The notes under the pieces were generated by a model. It was not told the origin of the DNA. It was given only the letters and a program-made list of their open reading frames with translations, and did not search any database. From DASVBE01 sp963770375 (GTDB taxonomy: Bacteria > Actinomycetota > Actinomycetes > Streptosporangiales > Streptosporangiaceae): 64,000 nt of DNA. Location: positions 124,001 to 188,000 of the forward strand of contig CAVYPM010000005.1 in assembly GCA_963770375.1 (NCBI GenBank). Reading direction: 5' to 3'. Below are positions 30,426 to 38,947 of this stretch, piece after piece (the stretch's first letter is position 1; each line of letters starts with the position of its first letter). The position numbers were made by a program, and so were the translations under genes.

Positions 30426-31522
30426 CACGCAGCCCTCCGTCCCCGTGGCGCGGCGGCGCGGACCACGCCCGCCAGCCGGCCCGCGGCCAGCTCGTCCAGC
30501 CGGACAGCGACCGCGCCGAGGCGGATGGCCAGCTTGTTCGCGAGGCCCAGGCGGACCATGCCGGTCTCGCAGTCGACCACGATCGCCGGGATACCGGCCA
30601 GCCGCGCCGCGGCCCGGTCCAGGTCCGCGGCCGACCCGCTGGTCGCCCGCCCGTCCGTGACCACGACCAGGAGCGGGCGCCGGTCCGGGTCGCGCAGCCG
30701 CTCCGCGGCCAGCACCCGGGCGGCCATGGCCAGGCCCGCGGCCAGCGGCGTGCGCCCGCCGGTCGGCAGGACGGCCAGCCGACGCGCCCCGGCCTCCACC
30801 GAGGAGGTCGGCGGCAGGGCCAGCGTGGCCTCGGTCCCGCGGAACGTGATCAGGCCGACCTTGTCCCGCCGCTGGTAGGCGTCCCGCAGCAGCGACCCGA
30901 CCGCGCCCTTGACCGCCCGCATCCGCTGCCCGGCGGCCATCGACCCGCTCGCGTCGACCACGAACAGAACCAGGTTGCCCTCCCGCCCGATCCGCACGCT
31001 CTCCCGCAGGTCAGCCGCCCGCAGCCGCGGCCGGGCCGTACCGTCACGGCCCGCCGCCCGGTTCCTGCCGCCCTGGCCCGTCTCCCCAGATCCGGCGCTG
31101 CCCGCCCCGCGGCCGGCCGTCCCATCCCGGCCCGCCCCCAGGTTCCTGGCGGCCTGGCCCGTGTCCCCGGACCCGGGGCCGCTCACCCCGCGACCAGCCG
31201 CCCTGTCCCGGCCCGCCCCCAGGTTCCAGGCGCCCTGGCCCGTCTCCCCGGACCCGGCGCTGCCCACCCCGCGGCCGGCCATCCCGTCCCGGCCCGCCCC
31301 CAGGTTCCTGCCGCCCTGGCCCGTTCCCCCGGACCCGGCGCCGCTCACCGCGCGACGAGCCCTTCCTGCATCTCCTGCCACACCAGCGCCGCCCACCACA
31401 CCAGCGCCGCCCGGCGCCGTAGCCGGCATCGCTTTCTCGCGGCGTGCCGCACCTGCCTCCCCCGTCACACCACGCCCGCTCGCCGTTGCAGCCTCGCCCG
31501 GCGCCGCAGGAAACCCCCGCAC
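30425..31522 (-). CDS. chlD: ChlD-like VWA-domain chelatase subunit with 27-residue tandem repeats
   Basis: Starts at GTG 31522, only 4 bases after the chlI stop; 365 residues. Residues ~175-365 are a von Willebrand A domain with a MIDAS motif ([33 protein letters not shown]). Upstream are ~27-residue repeats of Gly/Ala/Arg-rich sequence. In Streptomyces the AAA+ and VWA parts usually form one protein; here they are separate frames. With ChlI and CobN it would make the ATP-dependent cobalt chelatase acting on hydrogenobyrinate a,c-diamide. Confidence 0.85.
   Translation of the reverse strand: MRGFPAAPGEAATASGRGVTGEAGAARREKAMPATAPGGAGVVGGAGVAGDAGRARRAVSGAGSGGTGQGGRNLGAGRDGMAGRGVGSAGSGETGQGAWNLGAGRDRAAGRGVSGPGSGDTGQAARNLGAGRDGTAGRGAGSAGSGETGQGGRNRAAGRDGTARPRLRAADLRESVRIGREGNLVLFVVDASGSMAAGQRMRAVKGAVGSLLRDAYQRRDKVGLITFRGTEATLALPPTSSVEAGARRLAVLPTGGRTPLAAGLAMAARVLAAERLRDPDRRPLLVVVTDGRATSGSAADLDRAAARLAGIPAIVVDCETGMVRLGLANKLAIRLGAVAVRLDELAAGRLAGVVRAAAPRGRRAA
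31060..31383 (-). repeat. 4 x 81-bp tandem repeat in chlD
   Basis: The landmark GGTTCC recurs at 31060, 31141, 31222 and 31303, an exact 81-bp spacing. Each unit encodes 27 residues of the type [17 protein letters not shown], then x-A-G-R-G-V. It lies N-terminal to the VWA domain. Confidence 0.85.
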
Positions 31523-31526
31523 CGCT

Positions 31527-33086
31527 TCAGGACCGTAGCGTCGCTATACGGTCCTGGGCCGCGTCGGCGCTTCGCGTAAAGAATTTCCGGCCTGCGGCCT
31601 CACCCGCGAGGCGGTGCGCGGCCGCGCGGAGGGTGGCGGGCAGGTGGACCGAGCGCACCCGGCCCACCGGGCGGCGGGCGCCGGCCTGGCGGCCCAGCGG
31701 GGTCCGCGCGGCCGAGCGGCGGCCGGGCGCGCCCTGGCCGATGCCGCTGACGGCCAGCAGCCGGGTGCGGTAGGCCTCGCTGGGCGGGACGGTCTGGGCC
31801 GCGGGCGCCGGGGCGGACGGGTCCGGCTGCTGATCGGCCAGGGGCGGCGCGGCCGAGGGCGGGGCAGCCGGCGGCCCGGCCGCGTCAGCGGGCGGCGGGC
31901 CGCCGTCGTCCTGGCCGGGCGGCGGGGGCGTGCCGCCACCAGGCGGCGGGGACGGCGGGGGCGGCGGGCTGCCGTCGTCGTCCGGGCCGTCCGGAGGACT
32001 GGAAAGGGCTTCCTCGAGCGCCTCGTCGAGGGCCTTCTCGTCCAGGCCGGGCGCGTCGAACGGGTCGCGGCGGCGGCGGTGCGGCAGCGCCAGCCTGGCC
32101 GCCTGCCGGATGTCGTCCGGGCCGACCTCGGCCCGGCCGTGCCAGGCGGCCAGCGCGATCGCGGTCCGGGCGGTGACCAGGTCCGCGCGCAGGCCGTCTA
32201 CCTCGAAGGACGCGCACACCGCGCAGATCTGGTCCAGCGCGGCGTCCGGCAGCCGGACCGAGCCGAGCCGCTCCCGGGCCTGCGCCACCTGGGCGGCCAG
32301 CCGCGCGGTCTCGCCGGCCCACCGCGCGGCGAACCCGGCCGGATCCGCCTCGTAGGCCAGGCGGCGGCGGACCACCTCGGCGCGCTGCGCGGGGTCCCGG
32401 CTGGCCGCCGCCTCGACGGTCAGCCCGAACCGGTCGAGCAGCTGCGGGCGCAGCTCGCCTTCCTCCGGGTTCATCGTGCCGACCAGCAGGAACCGGGCCG
32501 CGTGCCGGACGGAAACCCCTTCCCGCTCGACGTAGTTGACGCCCAGCGCGGCCGCGTCGAGCAGCAGGTCGACCAGGTGGTCGTGCAGCAGGTTGACCTC
32601 GTCGACGTAGAGAATGCCGCGGTGCGCGGCGGCCAGCAGGCCGGGCTCGAACGCGGTCACCCCGGCGGTCAGCGCCCGCTCGATGTCCAGCGACCCGGCC
32701 AGCCGGTCCTCGGTGGCGCCGACCGGCAGCTCGGCCAGCCGGGCCGGGCGGCGGGCCCGGCCAGCGCCTGCGCCTGCACCTGCACCGTCCTCATCTGACC
32801 GGGCCGGATGCGGGCCGTCGGGGCAGCCCGGGTCCGGGGCATCGGGGTCGCAGCTGAACCGGCAGCCCTCCACCACGTCCACCGGCGGCAGCAGCCCGGC
32901 CAGCCCGCGGACCAGGGTCGACTTGGCGGTGCCCTTCTCGCCGCGGACCAGGACCCCGCCGATCGCCGGGGACACCGCGTTGAGCAGCAGCGCCAGCTTG
33001 AGGTCGTCCATCCCGGCGATTGCGGCGAACGGGAACGCCGTTCCGCCTGCGCCGTAGTCCCCCGTCGTGGTGGTGTGTGCCGCCAT
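31527..33086 (-). CDS. chlI: ChlI-like AAA+ ATPase subunit of cobalt/magnesium chelatase
   Basis: 519 residues from ATG 33086 (a TTG six bases upstream is an alternative). Walker [21 protein letters not shown], Walker [41 protein letters not shown] and [20 protein letters not shown] are standard for BchI/ChlI. A 90-residue Pro/Gly linker follows, then [20 protein letters not shown], a segment that in the fused streptomycete protein leads into the VWA domain; here it stops after an odd tail. First gene behind the cobalamin riboswitch. Confidence 0.92.
   Translation of the reverse strand: MAAHTTTTGDYGAGGTAFPFAAIAGMDDLKLALLLNAVSPAIGGVLVRGEKGTAKSTLVRGLAGLLPPVDVVEGCRFSCDPDAPDPGCPDGPHPARSDEDGAGAGAGAGRARRPARLAELPVGATEDRLAGSLDIERALTAGVTAFEPGLLAAAHRGILYVDEVNLLHDHLVDLLLDAAALGVNYVEREGVSVRHAARFLLVGTMNPEEGELRPQLLDRFGLTVEAAASRDPAQRAEVVRRRLAYEADPAGFAARWAGETARLAAQVAQARERLGSVRLPDAALDQICAVCASFEVDGLRADLVTARTAIALAAWHGRAEVGPDDIRQAARLALPHRRRRDPFDAPGLDEKALDEALEEALSSPPDGPDDDGSPPPPPSPPPGGGTPPPPGQDDGGPPPADAAGPPAAPPSAAPPLADQQPDPSAPAPAAQTVPPSEAYRTRLLAVSGIGQGAPGRRSAARTPLGRQAGARRPVGRVRSVHLPATLRAAAHRLAGEAAGRKFFTRSADAAQDRIATLRS
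31529..31555 (-). other. Hairpin at the chlI/chlD junction
   Basis: AGGACCGTA (31529-31537) and TACGGTCCT (31547-31555) form a perfect 9-bp stem with a 9-base loop that covers the last chlI codons. The ~60 bases upstream on the minus strand (GGAAATTCTTTACGCGAAGC) are unusually A/T-rich for the region. It could be a transcript-processing or attenuation hairpin, or the scar of a small palindromic insertion that split a chlI-chlD fusion. Confidence 0.45.
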
Positions 33087-33125
33087 CCTCAACCGTTGCC
33101 CTTCCCGGGTTCCGCGCCCGAAGCC

Positions 33126-33275
33126 GGCCTGCGATGGCCGGAGTTCCTGGCTCCCGGGAAACCGCTTGCCCCCGCCACGGCAGTGGCCGCGGGGCTCGCT
33201 CCCCGGTCACAGTTGCGGGACAGCCCCGGGTTCGCACCGGGTTCCTCCGCCTGCGCCATCGTGGCCTCAGCATCG
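33126..33275 (-). promoter_or_regulatory. Cobalamin riboswitch controlling the chlI-led operon
   Basis: Read on the minus strand the leader shows the class core in order: GGAACCCGGTGCGAACCCGG, then GGGCTGTCCCGCAACTGTGA, GCCACTGCCGTGGC-like, and finally GCAAGCGGTTTCCCGGGA followed by the B12-box-like GCCAGGAACTC (near 33140-33150). It ends about 40 bases before the chlI start, where it can occlude the ribosome site or terminate when adenosylcobalamin is plentiful. No second copy is seen before cobN or cobD. Confidence 0.92.
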
Positions 33276-33564
33276 CACAGGGCGCTATCTGGCCGGGCGC
33301 GCCGCCCCACGCCGATACACTGGGCGGCGCGCAGCCGGGCCCGCCGGGCCACCCGGTGCCCACTGCGCGACGTGACACGAGCCGGGCGCAATCAGGCCCG
33401 GCCGCCGTCGCCTGCCAACCTGCCCAGGCTGCGGGCCGTGGGAGCGCCCGGCGGCACAGCTCACCAGAACCGGGTTTGTCCTGCGCTGATCCGATAGCGA
33501 AACCCGTTCAAACCCGGTACAACCAACCGATGGACACAGGTCAACACACGTGAATGGAGCATTG

Positions 33565-34485
33565 ATGGGGGACACGGGTTCCCGGGTACTGGTGACGGGC
33601 GGTTCCGGCTTCATCGGGCGGCGGCTGGTCCGCGCGCTGCTGGCGGCCGGCCACGACGTCACGGTGGTGGACAAGCGGCCCTTCCCCGGCGACGACGCGA
33701 TCCACATGGTCCAGGGCGATCTGCTCGACCAGGCCGTGGTGGAGAAGTCGGTGGCGCCGGGCACCGAGGCCATCTTCCACCTCGCCGCCATCACCCGGGT
33801 GCTGCTCTCGGTCGAGGACCCGGCCGGCACGCACGCGCTCAACGTGACGGCCACCGCCGCGCTCCTGGAGCAGGCCAGGCTCAAGGGCGCGGGCACGTTC
33901 ATCCTCGCCTCCACCAACGCGGTGACCGGCGACGTGGGCCGCGACACGATCACCGAGGACATCGCGCTCCGCCCGCTCACCCCGTACGGCGCGACCAAGG
34001 CGGCCGGCGAGATGCTGCTCGGCGCCTACAGCGCCTGCTACGGCATCAAGGGCTGCGCGCTGCGGTTCTCCAACGTGTACGGCCCGGGCATGGCCGAGAA
34101 GGACAGCTTCATCCCGCGGATCATGCGGGCCGCGGCGGCCGGCACCGGTGTCCAGGTTTACGGCGACGGCACCCAACTGCGCGATCTGGTGCACGTGGAC
34201 GACATCGTCGCCGGTATCTTCGCGGCATGGCGGGGCGGAGTGACCGGTCCCATGATCCTGGGGGCCGGTGAGTCGGTGTCCGTCAACGACATGCTGGCCG
34301 CCGCGCGCAGCGTGACCGGGGCCGAGCTCCCCGCCGAGCACATCCCGGCCAAGGCCGGCGAGATGCCCGCGGTGATCGTCGACATCTCGGCCGCTCGGGC
34401 GGCGGGCTACCAGCCCACGCATGACCTGAAGTCGGGCCTGGCCACGGTGTGGCCAGAGTTCTCCGGAGTGGAGGCAGCACAGTGA
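33565..34485 (+). CDS. NAD-dependent epimerase/dehydratase (extended SDR)
   Basis: 306 residues from ATG 33565 with GGAG five bases upstream. Nucleotide-binding VLVTGGSGFIGRRLVRALLA, catalytic YGATKAAGEMLL, and FHLAAITRVLLSVEDPAGT match UDP-sugar 4-epimerase/dehydratase types. The stop overlaps the next gene's GTG (GTGA), tying it to a glycosyltransferase. Probably provides a nucleotide sugar for a surface glycan; the exact sugar is not readable. The 280-bp gap upstream (33285-33564) should hold its promoter. Confidence 0.9.
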   Translation: MGDTGSRVLVTGGSGFIGRRLVRALLAAGHDVTVVDKRPFPGDDAIHMVQGDLLDQAVVEKSVAPGTEAIFHLAAITRVLLSVEDPAGTHALNVTATAALLEQARLKGAGTFILASTNAVTGDVGRDTITEDIALRPLTPYGATKAAGEMLLGAYSACYGIKGCALRFSNVYGPGMAEKDSFIPRIMRAAAAGTGVQVYGDGTQLRDLVHVDDIVAGIFAAWRGGVTGPMILGAGESVSVNDMLAAARSVTGAELPAEHIPAKAGEMPAVIVDISAARAAGYQPTHDLKSGLATVWPEFSGVEAAQ

Positions 34486-35453
34486 CCAGCGCGCAGGTGG
34501 ACAACGCCGCGATCGACACACAGGCCGTCGCCGCGTTCGTCGCCGAGTACGGTGAGCGCGCCACGGCGCTGCCGCCGCTGGCGATCGTGATCGCGGCCTA
34601 CAACGAGCAGGGCGCGATCGGCCCGGTCGTCGAGGCGCTGCCCAAGGAGGTGCTGGGCCAGGCCGCCGCGGTGATCGTGGTGTCCGACGGGTCGAAGGAC
34701 GGCACCGTGGCCGAGGCGTCCGCGGCCGGGGCGCTGGTCTGCGACCCGAAGGTCAACCGGGGCCAGGGCGCCGCGCTGCGGCTCGGCTACCGGCTGGCCC
34801 GCGAGGGCGGCGCGGAGTACATCGTCACCACCGACGCGGACGGGCAGTACAACCCGGCCGAGATCGAGCTGCTGATGGAGCCGATCCTGGCCGGCGAGGC
34901 CGACTTCGTGACCGGCTCACGCCGGCTGGGCAGCGAGGAGACCAAGGACCCGGTGCGCAAGGCCGGCGTGCGGTTCTTCGCCCTGGCCATCAGCACGCTC
35001 ACCGGCCAGAAGATCAGCGACACCACGTTCGGCCTGCGCGCGATGCGCGCCGAGGTGACCGGCGCGGTGCTGCTCGCGCAGCCCCAGTACCAGGCGTCCG
35101 AGCTGCTCATCGGGGTCATCACGCACGGCTACCGTGTCGTCGAGCGGCCCGCGACGATCCACAAGCGCCAGGTCGGCAAGTCCAAGAAGGGCAACAACGC
35201 GTTCTACGCGCTGCAGTTCGCCAAGGTGGTCGGCACCACCTGGTGGCGCGAGCGTCAGCGCCGGGGCTCGGTCTCCGCGGCCTCGGGGGCCGTGCCGCGG
35301 CCCGGCGCCGAGCCGGTGGCCAGCGCGAACGGGGCCGGGTCCACGGCGGCCGCGACGTCCTCGGCTAGCGGAAGCTCCGCGCCGGACTCGTCGGTCAGCG
35401 GCGACGCCAGCTTGGCGGCGCGCGGCCCGCGGCGGTCCGCGAAGAGCACGTAG
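34482..35453 (+). CDS. Family-2 glycosyltransferase (polyprenyl-phosphate mannose/glucose synthase-like)
   Basis: 323 residues from GTG 34482. LAIVIAAYNEQGAIGPVVEA, VIVVSDGSKDGTVAEASAAG, ADGQYNPAEIELLMEPILAG (DxD region TTDADGQY) and DFVTGSRRLGSEETKDPVRK define a GT2 domain of the dolichyl-phosphate mannose synthase sort. No membrane helices. The last ~65 residues are Ser/Ala/Gly-rich and are written entirely across the 3' end of the convergent gtrA gene. It pairs with GtrA, which usually flips the lipid-linked sugar. Confidence 0.9.
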   Translation: MTSAQVDNAAIDTQAVAAFVAEYGERATALPPLAIVIAAYNEQGAIGPVVEALPKEVLGQAAAVIVVSDGSKDGTVAEASAAGALVCDPKVNRGQGAALRLGYRLAREGGAEYIVTTDADGQYNPAEIELLMEPILAGEADFVTGSRRLGSEETKDPVRKAGVRFFALAISTLTGQKISDTTFGLRAMRAEVTGAVLLAQPQYQASELLIGVITHGYRVVERPATIHKRQVGKSKKGNNAFYALQFAKVVGTTWWRERQRRGSVSAASGAVPRPGAEPVASANGAGSTAAATSSASGSSAPDSSVSGDASLAARGPRRSAKST

Positions 35454-35890
35454 TGGAAGATCACGAACCGGGTCAGGAACGTTAGGCAGTTCGCGGCGAA
35501 GTAAGCGCCCGCGACGAAGAGCACGCGCTCGAGGTTGCCCAGGTGCCAGTCCTTGGCAGCCTCGTGCGCGATCTTCGTCGCGGTGACCAGGATGATGATC
35601 GTGCAGACGGAGATGACCCAGAACGGCAGCGTCTCCTTGAGCAGGTTCGGGCGGCCCTTGCGCTCCCAGGTCCAGCGCGTCATGAAGTAGCTGACGAGGG
35701 CGCCGGCGAACCACGCCGCGACCGAGGACCGGCCGGGCGCGATCTTGAAGATCCCGTAGCAGGCCAGCAGCATCAGCTCACTGGTGCCGGCGGAAACCAG
35801 GGCGGCCAGTATGAACCGGCTGAACCGCTTACCGAACTGAGATCGGACGAAGTTGCTCAGCTTGGCGGGGACAGACCGAATCAGGGCCAT
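35255..35890 (-). CDS. GtrA-family membrane protein
   Basis: 211 residues from ATG 35890 (AGGAAAACA upstream; longer in-frame starts exist to 36022 but lack an RBS). Four membrane helices: FILAALVSAGTSELMLLACY, SVAAWFAGALVSYFMTRWTW, LPFWVISVCTIIILVTATKI, VAGAYFAANCLTFLTRFVIF. GtrA proteins move or help move polyprenyl-linked sugars across the membrane. The C-terminal ~65 residues are low-complexity and antisense to the glycosyltransferase tail over 199 bp. Confidence 0.88.
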   Translation of the reverse strand: MALIRSVPAKLSNFVRSQFGKRFSRFILAALVSAGTSELMLLACYGIFKIAPGRSSVAAWFAGALVSYFMTRWTWERKGRPNLLKETLPFWVISVCTIIILVTATKIAHEAAKDWHLGNLERVLFVAGAYFAANCLTFLTRFVIFHYVLFADRRGPRAAKLASPLTDESGAELPLAEDVAAAVDPAPFALATGSAPGRGTAPEAAETEPRR

Positions 35891-36398
35891 TGTTTTCCTA
35901 GCTTCTGGGAGCCGGCGGGCCAGGAAGGGCACCAGCCGCTGGGACATTGTGCGTCGGTAGGACACGTATACAGTACGGGAACTCGCCGGTCGCCGCCGTG
36001 AGGTCGGGGCATGTGCCGGCAAGCCCCTTCAGGCGACGCGGCCCCCGAGGTCGCGTGGTGCATCCCAGTCCGTACCCCCGGATTGCGGGCTGAACCACAG
36101 GTGCCGGCCGCGGCCGCGCCAGAACACGGCCAGCCGCCCGGACGGCCCGGCGGCCACCGCTGGCCCGCTGCGGACGCGGCCGGCTCCGCCGACCGCGAGC
36201 TGACCGCCGACCGGCTTCTCGTTCAGGATTGATTACGGTTCCGGGACCGCGGGCCGAGGAGCCCAGGCCAGCCGGAACGCCCGGCTGGCCACGGCGACGG
36301 CCCCCCGGCCCTACAGTGGCGGTGCACAGCAGTGGCCGGGGGCAAAGCCAGGTACCGGCGGGGTCAGCCTGGAGGCGGGCGAAGGGTGGCGAGCGCTG
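35891..36398. other. 508-bp intergenic region with a perfect hairpin
   Basis: Between divergent gtrA and the lipoprotein gene. An A/T-richer stretch at about 35945-35985 could hold the gtrA promoter. GGCCAGCCGG (36266-36275) and CCGGCTGGCC (36281-36290) form a perfect 10-bp stem with a 5-base loop. Short open frames here (for example 36011-36232 plus, 73 codons) show no convincing protein. Confidence 0.45.
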
Positions 36399-36992
36399 AT
36401 GACCATGGCGTGCCGCCGGGCCGCGGCCGGGTCCCTCGGCGGGCCCGTCGCTGGAGCCGTGGCCGCGGTGCTGGCGATGACGCTGGCCGGGTGCGGTTCC
36501 GGCGGGGCGGCGTCGCCGTCACCGTCACCGGCTCCGTCCACCGCCGCGCCGGCCAGCCCGTCAGCAGCGCCGGCCAGTCCGTCTGCCACGCCGCTGACCA
36601 GCGCGCAGCGGCGGAAACTGGCCCGGCAGTACCTGGCCGTGGCCGAGCCGGCCAACAAGGCGCTGGACCACGAGGTCGACGCGTTCGATGACGCCCGGCA
36701 CGACGACCTGGCCAGGGCGGTCGCCGCGCTGCACGGCCAGGTCCGGGTCGAGCGCAGCTTCGACCGGAACCTGGCCGCGATCGGTTTCCCGCCGCCGGTC
36801 GACGTGATCGCGCACCTGCTGATCCTGGCCAACCAGCAGCGGATCGCACTGACCCTGCAGGAGGCGAAGGCCACCTCCGTGACCGGGCTGGCCACGTTCC
36901 GCAAGCGGCACGCGGCCGCCGACGAGGCGGTGGAGCGGCAGGCCCGCCTGATCCGCAAGCTGCTGGGCCTGCCGCCCCCCGAGACCAGCTGA
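36399..36992 (+). CDS. Putative secreted lipoprotein
   Basis: 197 residues. The N-terminus has a basic start, a hydrophobic stretch and a lipobox (MTLAGCGSGG), so Cys at about residue 32 should be lipidated at the outer face of the membrane. A Ser/Pro/Ala linker follows, then a helical domain (SAQRRKLARQYLAVAEPANK; FDDARHDDLARAVAALHGQV; ANQQRIALTLQEAKATSVTG). The helical core resembles a four-helix bundle but no family is recognised. It is convergent with yidC, 17 bases apart. Confidence 0.75.
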   Translation: MTMACRRAAAGSLGGPVAGAVAAVLAMTLAGCGSGGAASPSPSPAPSTAAPASPSAAPASPSATPLTSAQRRKLARQYLAVAEPANKALDHEVDAFDDARHDDLARAVAALHGQVRVERSFDRNLAAIGFPPPVDVIAHLLILANQQRIALTLQEAKATSVTGLATFRKRHAAADEAVERQARLIRKLLGLPPPETS

Positions 36993-37009
36993 GCCCCGGG
37001 TCAGTACAC

Positions 37010-37782
37010 CTAGGCCGCGGCCAGCTGCGGCTGCTGCCGGGCCTGGATCCGGCGCATCAGCACGGTTCGCTCGGCCGCCGTCCACGCGGTCGTGGTCAGC
37101 AGGTACAGCCCGGCCGCCAGCGGCACGAAGGCCGCGATCACGATCGTCAGGTAGGGCAGCACCCGGGTCAGCCCGCCCACCGCGCCGCCCGGCCGGGCCG
37201 CCGGCGCTCCGCCGCAGCCGCTCCGGGCGCCCCGGCCGCGGCGGTGAACCGCCGGGCCAGCCGCACCGCCGCCCAGCTCACCAGTGCGAGCAGCGCGAAC
37301 AGGCCGAGGAACACCGCGCCGTGCGCGCTGAACGGGCCCGCCCCGGCCAGCCACCGGCTGCCCAGCGGAACGCCCAGCAGCTGATCCGACAGCAGGGCGT
37401 TGGGGTGCCCGCTGATCACCGGGGTGAGGAAGAGGCGGTACAGCACGCTGAAGAACGGCCACTGGGCCAGCAGCGGCAGCACCCCGGCGAACAGGCTGGT
37501 GCCCTCCCGCTGCTGCACCGCGGTCATCTCGCGGCGCAGCCGTTCCGGCTGGTTCTTGTACTTGCGCTGCAGCTCGGCCAGCTGCGGCAGCAGCCGGGCC
37601 TGCGCGGCCTGGCCGCGGACCGCGTAGTAGCTGAGCGGGAGCAGGGCCACCCGCAGCGCGATCGTGACGGCGACGATCGCGGCCGCTCCGGCCAGGCTGC
37701 CGGCCAGTGGGCTGAGAACGGAGATAACGGAGGTCAGGACGTGATAGCCGGCCCGGACGGCGGCGTCGAACAAAGCGAACAT
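37010..37782 (-). CDS. yidC: YidC/Oxa1-type membrane protein insertase (apparent frameshift)
   Basis: Starts at ATG 37782 (MFALFDAAVRAGYHVLTSVI). VTIALRVALLPLSYYAVRGQ contains the groove arginine, and LLPQLAELQRKYKNQPERLR then AGVLPLLAQWPFFSVLYRLF are typical of short actinobacterial YidC paralogs. The frame is lost near 37185-37215. The next frame provides the last helix (VLPYLTIVIAAFVPLAAGLY) and ends at 37010. Probably a secondary insertase beside the chromosomal rnpA-linked YidC. Confidence 0.85.
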
Positions 37783-37893
37783 GACAGGAACCCCTCCAGC
37801 GGGTCAGGACATGGATGACAGCTGGAGACGGCCGCATGGCCCGCCACGCGCCGGCCCGTCAGGACCGGAGCGGGAGAGAGTAAAGGACCGGAG

Positions 37894-38190
37894 TCAGGCG
37901 GCCGCCGGGACCGCGCCCGGGGCCCGGGGCCGCACCCGGCCCGCCGCGTCGGGGTCGGTCAGCCGCTGGAAGCGCGCTGACCAGGACTTCTGCCGGATGG
38001 CTGCGGCCCGCCGCCGCATCGGCGCCACGGTCAGCGCCGCGGCGGTGGCGGCCATCCTGGCCACGGCCAGGGCCAGCAGCCCGGCCAGCACCAGGGCGCC
38101 CACCGCAAGCAGGCCGGACGGCGTGGCCACGCTCTGCCACACCCCGGTGAGCTGCCCGATCAGCGTCAGCAGCCCGGAAAGCACCGCCAT
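37894..38190 (-). CDS. Small membrane protein upstream of yidC (DUF6412-like)
   Basis: 98 residues from ATG 38190. One or two membrane helices (SGLLAVGALVLAGLLALAVA and the N-terminal LSGLLTLIGQLTGVWQ) are followed by a basic tail (RRRAAAIRQKSWSARFQRLT). Small proteins of this layout commonly precede the short YidC paralog in actinobacteria; assignment to DUF6412 is from memory of that context. Function unknown. Confidence 0.6.
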   Translation of the reverse strand: MAVLSGLLTLIGQLTGVWQSVATPSGLLAVGALVLAGLLALAVARMAATAAALTVAPMRRRAAAIRQKSWSARFQRLTDPDAAGRVRPRAPGAVPAAA

Positions 38191-38268
38191 GCGCTCAAGT
38201 CTAAGCGCCGCTGGCCCGGCCAGCCGGTCGCCCGTACGCAATTCCGCCCGCAACGGACCGGCACACCG

Positions 38269-38307
38269 ATGATAACGCGTTGCGTTAATAACGCGACGCG
38301 TTATCAT
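38269..38307. promoter_or_regulatory. Perfect 12-bp inverted repeat, HigA-type operator
   Basis: ATGATAACGCGT (38269-38280) and ACGCGTTATCAT (38296-38307) are perfect complements 15 bases apart, and the spacer TGCGTTAATAACGCG is itself near-palindromic, giving four GCGTTA half-sites. The right arm ends 7 bases before the toxin start, so the promoter is buried in the operator and the transcript is probably leaderless. Confidence 0.8.
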
Positions 38308-38314
38308 TGGCTGT

Positions 38315-38596
38315 GTGCTGCGCTCCTTCCGGGACAAGGACACCGAGGCGATCTGGCACCGGCAGCGATCGCGGCGGTTAGATGGCCCCACCCAGCGCGT
38401 GGCCTGGCGCAAGCTGGCCATGCTTGACGCCGCGGAGACCCTGACGGACTTGCTCATTCCACCCGGGAACCGGCTGGAGAAACTGACCGGTGACCGGGGC
38501 GGGCAATACAGCATCCGGGTGAACCGCCAGTGGCGGATCTGCTTTCACTGGTCGGACGCTGGACCGGAGGACGTCGAGATCGTTGACTACCACTAG
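38315..38596 (+). CDS. higB: RelE/HigB-type toxin
   Basis: 93 residues from GTG 38315. IWHRQRSRRLDGPTQRVAWR, RLEKLTGDRGGQYSIRVNRQ and WRICFHWSDAGPEDVEIVDY are typical of the plasmid-maintenance killer (HigB) family, ribosome-dependent mRNA nucleases. Toxin precedes antitoxin, as in HigBA; the antitoxin starts 9 bases later. No RBS precedes the start. Confidence 0.92.
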   Translation: MLRSFRDKDTEAIWHRQRSRRLDGPTQRVAWRKLAMLDAAETLTDLLIPPGNRLEKLTGDRGGQYSIRVNRQWRICFHWSDAGPEDVEIVDYH

Positions 38597-38605
38597 GAGG
38601 AAACC

Positions 38606-38911
38606 GTGGCCATGGACGTGATCATGCCACCGGTCCATCCCGGTGAGATCCTGCTGGAGGAGTTCCTCGAGCCGCTCCACGTCAGCCAGTACCAGCTGGC
38701 CAAGGGCCTCAGCGTCCCGCCACGGCGGATCAACGAGATCGTGCACGGCCAGCGCCGCATCTCCGCGGACACCGCGCTGCGCCTGGCCCGCTACTTCGGC
38801 ACCTCGGAGCGGTTCTGGATGAACCTCCAGGCCCGGTACGACCTCGAGGTCGAGAAGGACCGGCTCGGTGACTCGCTCGACGAGATCCAGCCGCTCAGCG
38901 CGGCAGGCTGA
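38606..38911 (+). CDS. higA: HigA-type antitoxin (XRE family)
   Basis: 101 residues. PPVHPGEILLEEFLEPLHVS, YQLAKGLSVPPRRINEIVHG and TALRLARYFGTSERFWMNLQ form the HigA/VapI helix-turn-helix domain. It neutralises the toxin and should bind the inverted repeat at 38269-38307. AGGAGGAAACC precedes the start. Confidence 0.93.
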   Translation: MAMDVIMPPVHPGEILLEEFLEPLHVSQYQLAKGLSVPPRRINEIVHGQRRISADTALRLARYFGTSERFWMNLQARYDLEVEKDRLGDSLDEIQPLSAAG

Positions 38912-38947
38912 CCCCGGGACCTGACCCCCGGGCCGCGGTCAGCCTGC
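38903..38947. terminator. Nested hairpin between higA and cobN
   Basis: GCAGGCTGACC (38903-38913) and GGTCAGCCTGC (38937-38947) form a perfect 11-bp stem spanning both convergent stop codons; inside it CCCCGGG and CCCGGG make a second hairpin. A plausible bidirectional terminator without T-run. Confidence 0.55.

Noticed and set aside
36011..36232. A 73-codon small protein before the lipoprotein gene
   Set aside because: No RBS, Ala/Pro/Arg-rich shadow-like composition, and no conserved-looking segment.
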